In this document: piece by piece, positions 7,853 to 15,667 of the stretch
Position numbering within the stretch: the stretch's first letter is position 1
Layout of the letters: the number at the start of each line of letters is the position of its first letter
Source of the DNA: JASLPR01 sp964496475
GTDB taxonomy: Bacteria > Chloroflexota > UBA11872 > VXNJ01
Direction of reading: 5' to 3'
Assembly (NCBI GenBank): GCA_964496475.1
Contig: CAZBZS010000041.1
Location: 1-20,485, forward strand
DNA: 20,485 nt
The notes under the pieces: model-generated
Database searches by the model: none
The model's input: only the letters and a program-made list of their open reading frames with translations
What the model was told of the DNA's origin: nothing
Translations under genes and position numbers: made by a program

Positions 7853-9010
7853 CTAGATCGCTTCGACCAGCGCGGCTATTCCCATGCCACCGCCGATGCA
7901 GAGGGAGGCGATGCCCCTTTTGGAGTCCCGCCGCGCCATCTCGTGGAGGAGAGTTACCAGGATTCGGGCGCCGCTGGCGCCGAGAGGATGGCCGAGGGCG
8001 ATTGCGCCGCCGTTGACGTTGACGGTGTCTTGCGGGAGTTCCAAGGAATGCAGCACGGCCAGGGTCTGGGCCGCGAAGGCTTCGTTGATTTCGTAAAGAT
8101 CGATATCCCGGGCGGTTAATCCGAATTTGGACCACAAGCCGCGGATGGCGCCGACGGGACCGAGACCCATGCGGCCAGGATCGAGGCCAACGTTGACGAA
8201 GCCGCGCAGCACAAACTGGTAGGCAAGCCCATTTTTGTCGGCCCATTCCCGCCCGGCCACGAGCACGATCGCGGCGCCGTCGTTGAGACCGGAGGCGTTC
8301 CCGGCGGTGACGGCGCCGTCGGATTTGAAAGCGGGTTTGAGGGAGGCGAGCTTTTCAATGCTGGTCTGGCGGGGATGTTCATCGGTGTCGATGAGATCGC
8401 CACCGACGGAGAGGGGGATGATCTCGGCGGCGAGGCGGTCCCGGGCGTCCCGGTAACGCTGCTGGCTTTGCAGCGCGAAGGCGTCCTGCTCGTCCCGGCT
8501 GATGCTGAAGTCGCCGGCGAGGCGCTCGGCGGTGAGGCCCATGTGGATGCCCTCGAAGCTGTCGAGCAGGCCGTCCCGGTAGAGGCTGTCGAGCAGCGTT
8601 GTCGGGCGATCGGTCCGGCCACGCCAGCCCGCTAGGAGGAATGGGGCCCGACTCATGTTTTCGATGCCGCCGACGAGAACGAGGTGAGATTCGCCGAGTT
8701 GTATCTGTTGGGCGGCAAGCTCGATGCTTTTCAGGCCGCTCCCACAGACCTGATTGACGGTGAAGCCGGGCATTTCCTGGGGTACACCGGCGCCGAGGGC
8801 GACCTGGCGGGCGACGTTCATTCCCTGCCCGGCCTGCAGCACGCAGCCGAGGATGGTCTGATCGACTTTGGCGGGGTCGACGCCGGCTACGGAGAGCGCG
8901 GCGCGCGCCAGCTGTACTCCCATCTCGACGGCGGGAAGCTCGCTTAGCCCGCCCATGAGACGACCGATGGCGGAGCGCCTGGCAAGGAGGATTACGGCGT
9001 CGCGATTCAT
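7853..9010 (-). CDS. Acetyl-CoA acetyltransferase (thiolase)
   Basis: The 385-residue thiolase is close to the usual ~390. It catalyses reversible thiolysis of acetoacetyl-CoA (or a longer 3-ketoacyl-CoA) into acetyl-CoA. The catalytic residues are present: nucleophilic C89 in NQVCGSGLKS, H341 in GGAIALGHPLGASGAR, and the second cysteine C371 in CIGGGMG. NEAFAAQ and NVNGGAIALGHP are standard signatures. The ATG at 9010 directly follows the acetoacetyl-CoA synthetase stop (TGA at 9013-9011, no spacer), so translation is probably coupled. With that neighbour it forms a complete acetoacetate-to-acetyl-CoA route. No frameshift is seen. Biosynthetic versus degradative direction cannot be read from sequence; the context favours ketone body use, though supply for PHB-like synthesis is possible. 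Confidence 0.93.
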   Translation of the reverse strand: MNRDAVILLARRSAIGRLMGGLSELPAVEMGVQLARAALSVAGVDPAKVDQTILGCVLQAGQGMNVARQVALGAGVPQEMPGFTVNQVCGSGLKSIELAAQQIQLGESHLVLVGGIENMSRAPFLLAGWRGRTDRPTTLLDSLYRDGLLDSFEGIHMGLTAERLAGDFSISRDEQDAFALQSQQRYRDARDRLAAEIIPLSVGGDLIDTDEHPRQTSIEKLASLKPAFKSDGAVTAGNASGLNDGAAIVLVAGREWADKNGLAYQFVLRGFVNVGLDPGRMGLGPVGAIRGLWSKFGLTARDIDLYEINEAFAAQTLAVLHSLELPQDTVNVNGGAIALGHPLGASGARILVTLLHEMARRDSKRGIASLCIGGGMGIAALVEAI

Positions 9011-10991
9011 TCAGTCCACCCTGGCGAGGAGATCCCGCCGGGCGTTGACGAAATCGGCGAGGCATTCGGGATTGGCGAGAGCGTCGCGGTTGGTGATTTC
9101 TTCACCTCGTAGAATCCGGGAGACGGCGGTCTCGGCTATCTTGCCGTTGCGTGTGCGGGGAACGTCGGCAACCTGAATGACGCTCTGGGGCATGTGCCGG
9201 GGGGAAGCCTGGGATCGAATGGTCGATTTGATTTCGGCGATGCGGTCGGCGGTCAGATCTTCGCAGGCGGTGAGGCTGACGAAGAGCACGGTCTCGTCCC
9301 CGGAGTCCCTGGTGAGAGCGGCCGCAACGGCGCCGGTGATCCATTCGAAGGCTTGCAGCGGCCGGTAAATTTCGGCGGTACCGATGCGCACGCCGCTGGG
9401 TTTGAGGGTGGAATCGCTGCGTCCATGGATGATGACGGTGCCGCGGTGGGTGATTTCGACAAAGTCACCGTGATGCCAGAGGCCCGGGTAGGTGGTGAAG
9501 TAGGCATCTAGATACTTGCCGCCGTCAGGATCGTTCCAAAATTCGACCGGCATGGAAGGAAACGGCGTCCGGCACACCAGCTCGCCTTTTTCTCCGAGGA
9601 TCTCCTCGCCGGCCTCGTTCAGGGAGGCCACATCCATTCCGAGGCCTAGGCACTGGATTTCGCCTTCGAAGACAGGCAAAAGCGGATTGCCGAGGACGAA
9701 ACATGAAACGATGTCGGTACCGCCGGAGATGGAGGATAGGCGGACGTGCGCGCCCACGTGGTCATGGACCCAGCGGAAGCCGGTGGGAGACAGGGGCGTT
9801 CCGGTGGAGAGAACGGCGCGCAGGCCGGAAAGGTCGGAACTGGCTCGCGGCGAGAGGCCGGCGCGCAGGCCAGCTTCGATGAACGGGGCGCTGGTGCCGA
9901 AGACGGTGATGCCCAGTTCGGCAGTCATCCGCCACATAGCTTCGAGGTCGGGATGCCCGGGACTGCCGTCGTAGAGGACAATCGTGGTCCCGCCGGCGAG
10001 CGCCGAGACCAGCCAGTTCCACATCATCCAACCGCAAGTAGTTATGTAAAGCAGCACGTCGTCTTCGTGGAGGTCGGTGTGGAGTTGGTGCTCTTTGCGG
10101 TGCTGGATGAGGCTGCCGCCGGCGCCGTGGACCATGCATNNNNNNNNNNCATTTGGGGGGGCCGGTGGTCCCGGAGGAGTAGAGGATGTATAGAGGATGA
10201 TCGAAGGGAAGGGCGGCGAAGTCGATTTCAAGAGTGTCTGGTTGACGGAAATCGTCCCAGAGGAGGAAGCCGGATTCCGGGTCGATGTCGGCGTCCGGCG
10301 CGTACGGAACGAGGATGGAATCTTCGAGGCCCGGTAGGGCTCGGCGGAGTGCGCGCAGGGTTGGGCGGCAGTCGAACTCCTTGCCGCCGTAAAAGTAGCG
10401 ATCAGTGGCGAAGAGCACTTTGGGCTCGATTTGCCGAAAGCGGTCGGCGGCGGCGGCGGGACCAAAGTCGGGAGAGCAGGAACTCCAGATGGCGCCGATG
10501 GAAGCGCAGGCAAGAAAGCCGATGACGGTCTCGGGGACGTTGGCCATGAAAGCGGCGACCCGGTCGCCGGGGACGACGCCGATTCCTCGCAGGGAGGCGG
10601 CGCAAACTGCGACTTCGTGATAGAGATCGGAGAAGGTCAGGGAGCGGGTCGCGCCGGATTCGGTGAGGGCGATGATAGCCCGGTGGTCGTCGCGACGGTA
10701 CAGCAGATTTTGCGCGTAGTTGAGTCGAGCCCCGGGAAACCAGCTCGTGCCGGGCATACGATCGGGCCCCTTGACATGATCGGGGTCGGTGAGAAATATA
10801 ATGTCGGCAAATTCGGCGTAGAGGCCCCAGAAGGCCTCAGGGTCTTGCACGGACCAGCGGTGGAAAGCGGGGTAGTCGGGGAAGGTGCGATCGACGTGCT
10901 GTTCGGCCAGGTCCCAGAAACGGCCCAGGCGGGTGCGATCGCGGGCGCCGGAATCAGGTTGCCACAACACGTCCGGTACAGTGCTGCTCAA
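9011..10991 (-). CDS. Acetoacetyl-CoA synthetase (acetoacetate-CoA ligase), interrupted by an N gap
   Basis: This adenylate-forming enzyme activates acetoacetate to acetoacetyl-CoA with ATP. The N-terminal part holds LWQPDSGARDRTRLGRFWDL, FPGARLNYAQNLL and the AMP-binding loop YSSGTTGPPK ending at residue 280. After the gap come MVHGAGGSLIQH, TTCGWMMWNWLVSALAGG, the adenine motif SSISGGTDI, LWHHGDFVE and HGRSDSTLKPSGVRIGTAEI. The C-terminal acetylation-site region PRTRNGKIAET closes it. The two parts are in different frames only because of the 10-N filler. Merging the 3-base overlap of the flanks gives one ORF of about 655 residues, the normal family length, reading K-C-M-V-H-G where relatives have K-A-I/M-V-H-G. 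The start is TTG 10991 with AAGG 8 bases upstream; no ATG is near, and the conserved N-terminus requires this region. It sits directly upstream of the thiolase gene. Confidence 0.92.
10140..10149. other. Ten-N scaffold gap, probably false
   Basis: The left flank ends ...CCATGCAT and the right flank begins CATTTGG.... They share CAT, and joining them on it restores a continuous acetoacetyl-CoA synthetase frame of expected length. The gap is most likely a scaffolding placeholder with a true size of about -3. Confidence 0.85.
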
Positions 10992-11146
10992 TTCACGGCC
11001 CTTCGGGTGCGCTGCGCGAACACGGGGATACCACCGGAGCAGGGCGGCCGACCGGGATTTTCACCTTCCTGGAAGTCATGCGTTCCATGATAGCCAGACG
11101 GCGGCGTCACTTGATTACGTCACGGGTGGCAGCGGGTCGGGATGGA

Positions 11147-12031
11147 TCACGTCGACCGGCGCCGGTCATCGAGCACGGCGATCGCGGCGATCGCGTCACG
11201 CAGGGTCGGGACTTCGATGCCGCCGTCACCGGCGAGATCGGCCAACTCAACGAGGCGGAACATGTCGGCAGCGCCAAGGTGGAAATCCGGGGTAACTCCG
11301 ACGGCCTCGAAAGTGGAGGCGATCTCTTCCATCTCTCCGATCCAGCGGTGGGCAACGGTCGGCAGGCGTCGCATCGAGTTCTGCATCTGGCTGAACGCAT
11401 CGGGCTGGCTAGTTTGAAGTTCGTCACAGAGCGTGTCGTAGACGCCGAGTCGGTGGGCGGCGACCAGCAGCGCGGTCCGGAGGGCGGCCGTGCCTTTGGT
11501 CATCGCGGCGTAGGTCATCTTTAAAGCGGACGCACGGCCGGGATCGCCACCCAGGTCGACCACCCGGATGCCGCGTCCGTCGAGCTGGGACAGCACGCCG
11601 GCGCGGGGTCCGCTGGCGTAGAAGGTTGGAAAGTAGTCGGTACCGGGAGGTCCACCGATGATGCCGGCGTCGACGAAGGCGCCACCTGCCCACTCGATGG
11701 TGGAGGCAATGGCGCGGACGGTCTGCGGCGACACGGCATTGCAGTCGGCGAATACCACCTCGGCGCCGGAGGTCCGGATGGTGGCGGCTACGGCTTCGGC
11801 GACACCAGGGGCCTCGGCGGGTACCAGAATGGAGAGAATCAGATCGCATTCGTTTATGAGAGAAGTGAGATCGGGAAGATCGCGGATGCCGCTGTCGTGT
11901 GCGATCTCGGTCGTTTTGGGGCTGCGTCCGGCGAGGCAGGTAAAGATATTGAGTCCGTTGCGACCGAGTTCGCGGCCGACGGCGCCGCCCATCTCGCCGG
12001 GGCTGAGGATGGCAACTTTCTGAATGTTCAC
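11147..12031 (-). CDS. NAD(P)-dependent oxidoreductase of the 6-phosphogluconate/3-hydroxyisobutyrate dehydrogenase superfamily (DUF1932 type)
   Basis: The 294-residue protein has an N-terminal Rossmann fold with the dinucleotide motif AILSPGEMGGAVGRELG (residues 7-23). The motif resembles the LSPGxMG form of DUF1932 proteins, not a plain GxGxMG. SILVPAEAP and FADCNAVSPQTVRAI follow, then FVDAGIIGGPP at ~130, the region that replaces the usual beta-HAD substrate motif. The helical C-terminal part holds SALKMTYAAMTKGTAALRTA, with the catalytic-type lysine region. The substrate is unknown; relatives oxidise or reduce small 3-hydroxy acids. The start is GTG 12031, preceded by GGAG with 7-base spacing; an ATG about 12 codons upstream is possible. 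It lies 155 bases upstream of the acetoacetyl-CoA synthetase on the same strand and may be cotranscribed. Confidence 0.82.
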   Translation of the reverse strand: MNIQKVAILSPGEMGGAVGRELGRNGLNIFTCLAGRSPKTTEIAHDSGIRDLPDLTSLINECDLILSILVPAEAPGVAEAVAATIRTSGAEVVFADCNAVSPQTVRAIASTIEWAGGAFVDAGIIGGPPGTDYFPTFYASGPRAGVLSQLDGRGIRVVDLGGDPGRASALKMTYAAMTKGTAALRTALLVAAHRLGVYDTLCDELQTSQPDAFSQMQNSMRRLPTVAHRWIGEMEEIASTFEAVGVTPDFHLGAADMFRLVELADLAGDGGIEVPTLRDAIAAIAVLDDRRRST

Positions 12032-12140
12032 CGGGAGGCTCCCTCGATTGGGGTTGTCAGGCCGCATGCATTGGGATTGGGGGAGAGTACTGGCGGACGC
12101 TCGTGGCGATCGGCGATCCGGCCGAAGCTTTGGGGAGCGG

Positions 12141-13085
12141 CTAGTAGCCCACGTCGTAGCGCAGCAATCTGGCATTTATGACAGTGATCAACCCAATCAC
12201 GATGAATAGTACAAACGACATAGCCGATGCGTACCCCATCTTCAGGTAAGCGAATGCGTTCAAATAGATGAGAAGGACGACGGTGGTGGTACTGTCGAGA
12301 GGACCACCCTGCTGGAATACACCGCCAGAAGTGCCGCCGGTGGTCATGATGAACACCTGCACGAACATCTGCAGTGCGCCTATGAAGTACACGATTACCA
12401 CGAAAAACGTCGTTGGGGCCAGTAGCGGTAGCGTGATTCGGAAGAAGGTTGATAGCCGCCCGGCCCCATCGATTTCCGCGGCTTCATACAGGTGCGGCGC
12501 GATTCCCTGTAGGCCCGCGAGATAGATGATCATGTTCAGGCCCATGTTCTTCCAAACGCTCATGATGATGATCGATAGCATCGAGGTGGAAGCCGATCGT
12601 AGCCATTTCAACCGGGGAAGTCCTAGTACTTCCATGCCGTCATTTAGGAGGCCAAACTGTGGCTCGTATAGCCACAGCCAAATAAGCGACACTGAAACGA
12701 ACGAGCTTACGACGGGCATATAGAACAAAGCGCGGAAGGCGTAGATGCCGCGAATGTGCCGGTTAATAAGTACTGCCAGTAGTAAGGAGGTGATGATTCC
12801 TGATGGCACCGTGCCGAAAGCGAAATAGAGCGTATTAGTCACCGACTTCGGATAGCGATTGTCATCGAGCAGGTTCACATAGTTCTTCCAGCCCGTAAGT
12901 CTTGGCGCCTGCATGAGGTCATAGTCAGTCACGCTGTAGTAGAAGGACATGATGATCGGCATAATCACGAAGACGAAAAGGAAGATGAGTGATGGTGCCA
13001 CGAAGAAGTAGCCGGCCACACCGCCCCGATTACCCAGCCCCAAGCGTCTACGTAAACTCGGCCTGCTCGCCACTGCCGTCGCCAT
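12141..13085 (-). CDS. Sugar ABC transporter permease (MalF/UgpA-like), orphan
   Basis: The 314-residue inner-membrane protein has six predicted helices, beginning GYFFVAPSLIFLFVFVIMPI (residues 25-44). The binding-protein-dependent permease motif EAAEIDGAGRLSTFFRITLP is at 201-220 and docks the ATPase. Length and motif placement are typical of the MalF-type subunit of carbohydrate importers. Such genes normally sit between a solute-binding protein and a MalG-type permease. Here neither neighbour is present: upstream is gene-poor sequence with a sulfatase scrap, and only 109 non-coding bases separate its stop from the dehydrogenase start. ATG 13085 has GGGGA 7 bases upstream. Codon use is more A/T-rich than in the genes at 640-12031, suggesting transfer or an assembly junction near 12140. 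Confidence 0.88.
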   Translation of the reverse strand: MATAVASRPSLRRRLGLGNRGGVAGYFFVAPSLIFLFVFVIMPIIMSFYYSVTDYDLMQAPRLTGWKNYVNLLDDNRYPKSVTNTLYFAFGTVPSGIITSLLLAVLINRHIRGIYAFRALFYMPVVSSFVSVSLIWLWLYEPQFGLLNDGMEVLGLPRLKWLRSASTSMLSIIIMSVWKNMGLNMIIYLAGLQGIAPHLYEAAEIDGAGRLSTFFRITLPLLAPTTFFVVIVYFIGALQMFVQVFIMTTGGTSGGVFQQGGPLDSTTTVVLLIYLNAFAYLKMGYASAMSFVLFIVIGLITVINARLLRYDVGY

Positions 13086-13268
13086 CGATCATCCCCCAGT
13101 AGCCATTTGCCTTGGCGGCGATTTTGAACCTAGCATAACCCTAGCCCCCCTTCCGGCCCCCGCCACCAAACCCGATATTGATGGGTTTCCGCTTCGACAG
13201 GACGCGTTCATTCGGGGATGCCTCGCGTTGGGGCGTCCTCGTGGTGCTTGCAAGCCTGCTTGCATCGT

Positions 13269-13424
13269 TTGTTGTTCGGTCTCAAGCGTGATCCGTTCGA
13301 ATTGTGCAATGTGTACGCGGAACATGGGTACAGGCAGACGATACGAGATCTGACCTCCAAGTTGGAATGCCTCCAAGATGCATACGGCGACCAGCCGCGG
13401 CACTACACGAACCGCCTGACATAG
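13269..13424 (+). pseudogene. C-terminal remnant of a sulfatase
   Basis: About 50 codons read LLFGLKRDPFELCNVYAEHG, then YRQTIRDLTSKLECLQDAYG and a stop at 13422. Family members of the alkaline-phosphatase-like sulfatases end with ELYDLxxDPxExxNxY followed by a helix of the form IxxLKxxLxxLQxxxGDxP, so the match is convincing. The catalytic C/S-x-P-x-R motif and all metal ligands, which lie in the N-terminal half of the ~480-residue enzyme, are missing. Upstream sequence shows no further homology and soon reaches the permease start. This is a leftover piece, not a gene. Confidence 0.72.
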
Positions 13425-14227
13425 CATGTGGCACTGGTGATGAGGATACGGTTGGCGGATTGGAATCGGCGTTGTACGCGAACGAACCGGAACTAGGAAC
13501 CTCTGATTCGTGGATCGTGGGGGCACATCCCACTGGACCCACCCCTATCTGAATCTGTGAGCTCAGGTTGTTTCCGGCAGGTATAGCGCTCGGCTTTGGT
13601 GGTTGCCACCTAAGGTCTTTGCTTGGACCCCACGAAAATGCTCAGCCAAGCACTGGCCCATGCTGCCGTGGCATCACGTTGCATCCTGAGTATCTTTTGA
13701 GTTGATCGCATCCTATTGGGAGCGTGCTCGGCCATGCAGGCTCCGCGGAGCACGTCACTGACCGAGTTGGCGGTTCCGAACTCTCTGGACATCCCACCGA
13801 ACGATAATTGCCTGGTGGGACTGTGGTGGGTCAACTGAAAGACCGTATCCACTATGAATCGTCTCCGGGCACGCCCAGATGTCACTCCCAGCCGGTGCCT
13901 CGCCAAGCCACGCACCCCGGCCTTCAGCTACACATGCGAAACCTGCTTGTACCGGGTCCCCACCGGTCTCCCTCGCCGGCCTTCCAGTAGCATCATGCTT
14001 CTGTGGGAATTTCGGAGATTTAGTCGAACAATAAGGAGTCAGTTGAATTTTTCAGTCCGACTCCCTCATGATCTAGTGGTCATCGTAATGGCGGTCGCGC
14101 GGGTGTGTTGGCGACTGTGCGTTGCGGGGAAAGGGTCTGTTTTCGCTGATAGCGGATGCTCCTGCGAATTCAGGAGTGTACTTAGGATCCTACGCTGTTG
14201 GGATTTGTTTGACTTAGGAGTGAATCG
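13425..14227. other. Gene-poor stretch, no supported gene
   Basis: Eight hundred bases with only short, unrecognisable open frames on both strands. One minus-strand frame (13915-13610) and one plus-strand frame (13854-14231) are open but have arginine/cysteine-rich, non-protein-like composition. A 7-bp inverted repeat (CGTGCTC at 13723-13729, GAGCACG at 13748-13754) encloses a 12-bp palindrome GCTCCGCGGAGC. No transposase or integrase is visible. Confidence 0.4.
14159..14193. promoter_or_regulatory. Palindromes upstream of a small membrane ORF
   Basis: CTCCTG-cgaatt-CAGGAG (14159-14176) is followed after six bases by the 10-bp palindrome TAGGATCCTA (14183-14192). Both lie within 70 bases of the ORF start at 14228, where an operator or leader hairpin could sit. 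There is no direct evidence of function. Confidence 0.2.
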
Positions 14228-14443
14228 ATGACGTGGGCTGAAAGATTCGGTGACCTGGCGGTCAATGTGATGCTGGTTGCATTAAATTTAATTCGAATAT
14301 TTACCCTGCTACTCCGTATAGCTACGGAGCGGATCGATGAGCTGGTGACGGCGCTGTCGGAGCGCAGCGAAGGTGGGATTCGGCAGTCTGACACCAGAAC
14401 GGGTTCTTGGATTAGCTTGCCAGCATCCGTTCTCTGGGGGTAG
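14228..14443 (+). CDS. Small putative membrane protein (71 aa), unknown function
   Basis: ATG 14228 has a good Shine-Dalgarno (TTAGGAG, 7 bases upstream), the best such signal in this gene-poor stretch. Residues ~10-31 (LAVNVMLVALNLIRIFTLLL) form one hydrophobic, helix-like segment. An amphipathic stretch follows (IATERIDELVTALSERSEGG) and a polar tail. It looks like a single-pass or peripheral membrane peptide. I recognise no family. The next ORF at 14632 starts with a similar M-x-W pattern and is also hydrophobic, but similarity beyond that is weak. It could still be chance. Confidence 0.4.
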   Translation: MTWAERFGDLAVNVMLVALNLIRIFTLLLRIATERIDELVTALSERSEGGIRQSDTRTGSWISLPASVLWG

Positions 14444-14631
14444 CGGCCATAGTTCTGCGCCTGCTATCGATTGCCACGGTGTTTGTTTGACAGGTCTCGT
14501 TTACAGTTGATGAGTTCCTCCGGGTTCTGGCGGAAGGCGAAACTACTAGTATGTAGCAGCCATCCTTGGGTGCGCCAAACGGGGCTCCATCGTGATGACT
14601 GTGTTGTGGCGAGCTGTGTAATGGCATTGGG

Positions 14632-15024
14632 ATGAGCTGGGGCAGGCTAAATCAATGCTTGGGTGAGTTTGCAGCAGTGCTCCGCAATAGGCTGCCCGTA
14701 GTTTGGAACCTATTGTGCAGCACTGGGCTGCAATTACTACTTATTATGCTGTGCTTGGGACGTGCTGCGGTGTTTGCGCTTTTCTTGGGCTTCGAAGGGT
14801 TTGGCGCAGCTTCGCAGGTGCCACTGTCAACGTGCACAGGGCTGCCGCTCTTCGGGCTTGTGCTCAAATCTGTATCCACGGTGCGTCGTCTTATCCTGAC
14901 CAGACTCTCCCGAGGGAGTCGGGTAGCGTGGGCCGTTCATGCTGCAGTTGACCGTGTCATTATGCAGATCACCCGGTATGAACGCAGCACGTTGATAGGC
15001 AAGGACGAACGATTACACGTATGA
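14632..15024 (+). CDS. Hypothetical 130-aa hydrophobic protein
   Basis: The frame is open for 130 codons in a region where other frames are broken often. Residues ~23-54 are strongly hydrophobic (VVWNLLCSTGLQLLLIMLCL and on), enough for one or two membrane passes. A basic segment (VSTVRRLILTRLSRGSRVAW) follows near 85-104. No clear ribosome binding site precedes ATG 14632 and no family is recognised. It lies just upstream of the dioxygenase remnant in the same direction. It may be a genuine small membrane protein or leftover sequence. Confidence 0.3.
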   Translation: MSWGRLNQCLGEFAAVLRNRLPVVWNLLCSTGLQLLLIMLCLGRAAVFALFLGFEGFGAASQVPLSTCTGLPLFGLVLKSVSTVRRLILTRLSRGSRVAWAVHAAVDRVIMQITRYERSTLIGKDERLHV

Positions 15025-15049
15025 GGACTACCATTAGGCGCCGATTCCT

Positions 15050-15523
15050 CGGCATAGTCGCGCTGATACCGGTCATCGCATACTAGATCCATGGGCGACC
15101 AAGAAAATCGGCAGAGACGGGCGTGGAATAAACGATAATCTGCGCTGCCGGATGCCCGCCGCCGACGATGGGTCCTAATGGTTCAAGACCATCAAACCCG
15201 TCGCCTACAAGGTCCACGATGATGGGCCGGTGGGTGACCTGCTTCAAGCGACCATCAGGCATGCCTGGTGAGCCGCCCGTATTCATTTTGTGATCTCGGC
15301 TCCAGGCCACGAAACCCTCGTCACCGAGCTTTTCGTCAGTGACCACCCGTATATCGACCAGGATGCCGTGTTCGGGGTGCGCGCCTTGCTGGCCGTTGAT
15401 TTCATCGCTAACCACTCCACTGCGGACGCTTCGAAATACGGCCTTGAGGTGCCCTTCAGCATGTTTGAATACGACTTCGTCCTGCGCTGGCACGAGCAAT
15501 CTCAGCCACAGTCAGATCTCTGA
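15050..15523 (+). pseudogene. Intradiol ring-cleavage dioxygenase pseudogene (catechol/hydroxyquinol 1,2-dioxygenase type)
   Basis: One frame (codons beginning at 15176 and multiples of three from it) reads an eroded C-terminal half of an intradiol dioxygenase. ILDPW corresponds to the LDVW motif and NLRCRMPAADDGS to NLRGRFRTDADG. Then come TAA at 15176-15178, WFKTIKPVAYKVHDDGPVGD, a second stop TGA at 15269-15271, IHFVISAPGHETLVTELFVS, and DHPYIDQDAVFGVRALLAVD. Intact enzymes (~280-300 residues) open catechol-like rings using Fe(III) held by two tyrosines and two histidines. The tyrosine in KPVAY survives, but the H-I-H ligand pair reads R-I-H (CGT at 15278). Two stops plus a lost ligand make this a non-functional relic. 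It ends 145 bases before the MFS gene, which may have been its substrate or product transporter. Confidence 0.85.
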
Positions 15524-15667
15524 ACATGCGCGGTGTTGGGCTAGACTCGCGATTCTTGCGAGATCGTGCGGTTAATTCGATGCATTGCCTTATTTGGGAG
15601 CCCTGTTTGTACCAGATTCATCAGGATTATTCCGGGTCGACAGTTGGCTGAGGATCTGACCTCGGCA

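Noticed and set aside
9762..10513. Two overlapping frames suggesting a frameshifted acetoacetyl-CoA synthetase
   Set aside because: The frame change is created by the 10-N filler; joining the flanks on their shared CAT gives a single intact frame.
13501..13547. tRNA-like 3' end (GTGGG/CCCAC stem with 7-base loop followed by TGGACCCACC)
   Set aside because: The T-loop reads GGCACAT instead of a TTCRANN form, there is no anticodon stem and no matching 5' acceptor strand; probably a chance palindrome.
13610..13915. Minus-strand 101-codon ORF in the gene-poor region
   Set aside because: No motif, no ribosome binding site and an atypical composition; no support beyond being open.
15083..15499. 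Open 138-codon minus-strand frame
   Set aside because: It lies exactly antisense to the intradiol dioxygenase remnant, whose plus-strand frame has strong family motifs; the minus frame resembles no family.
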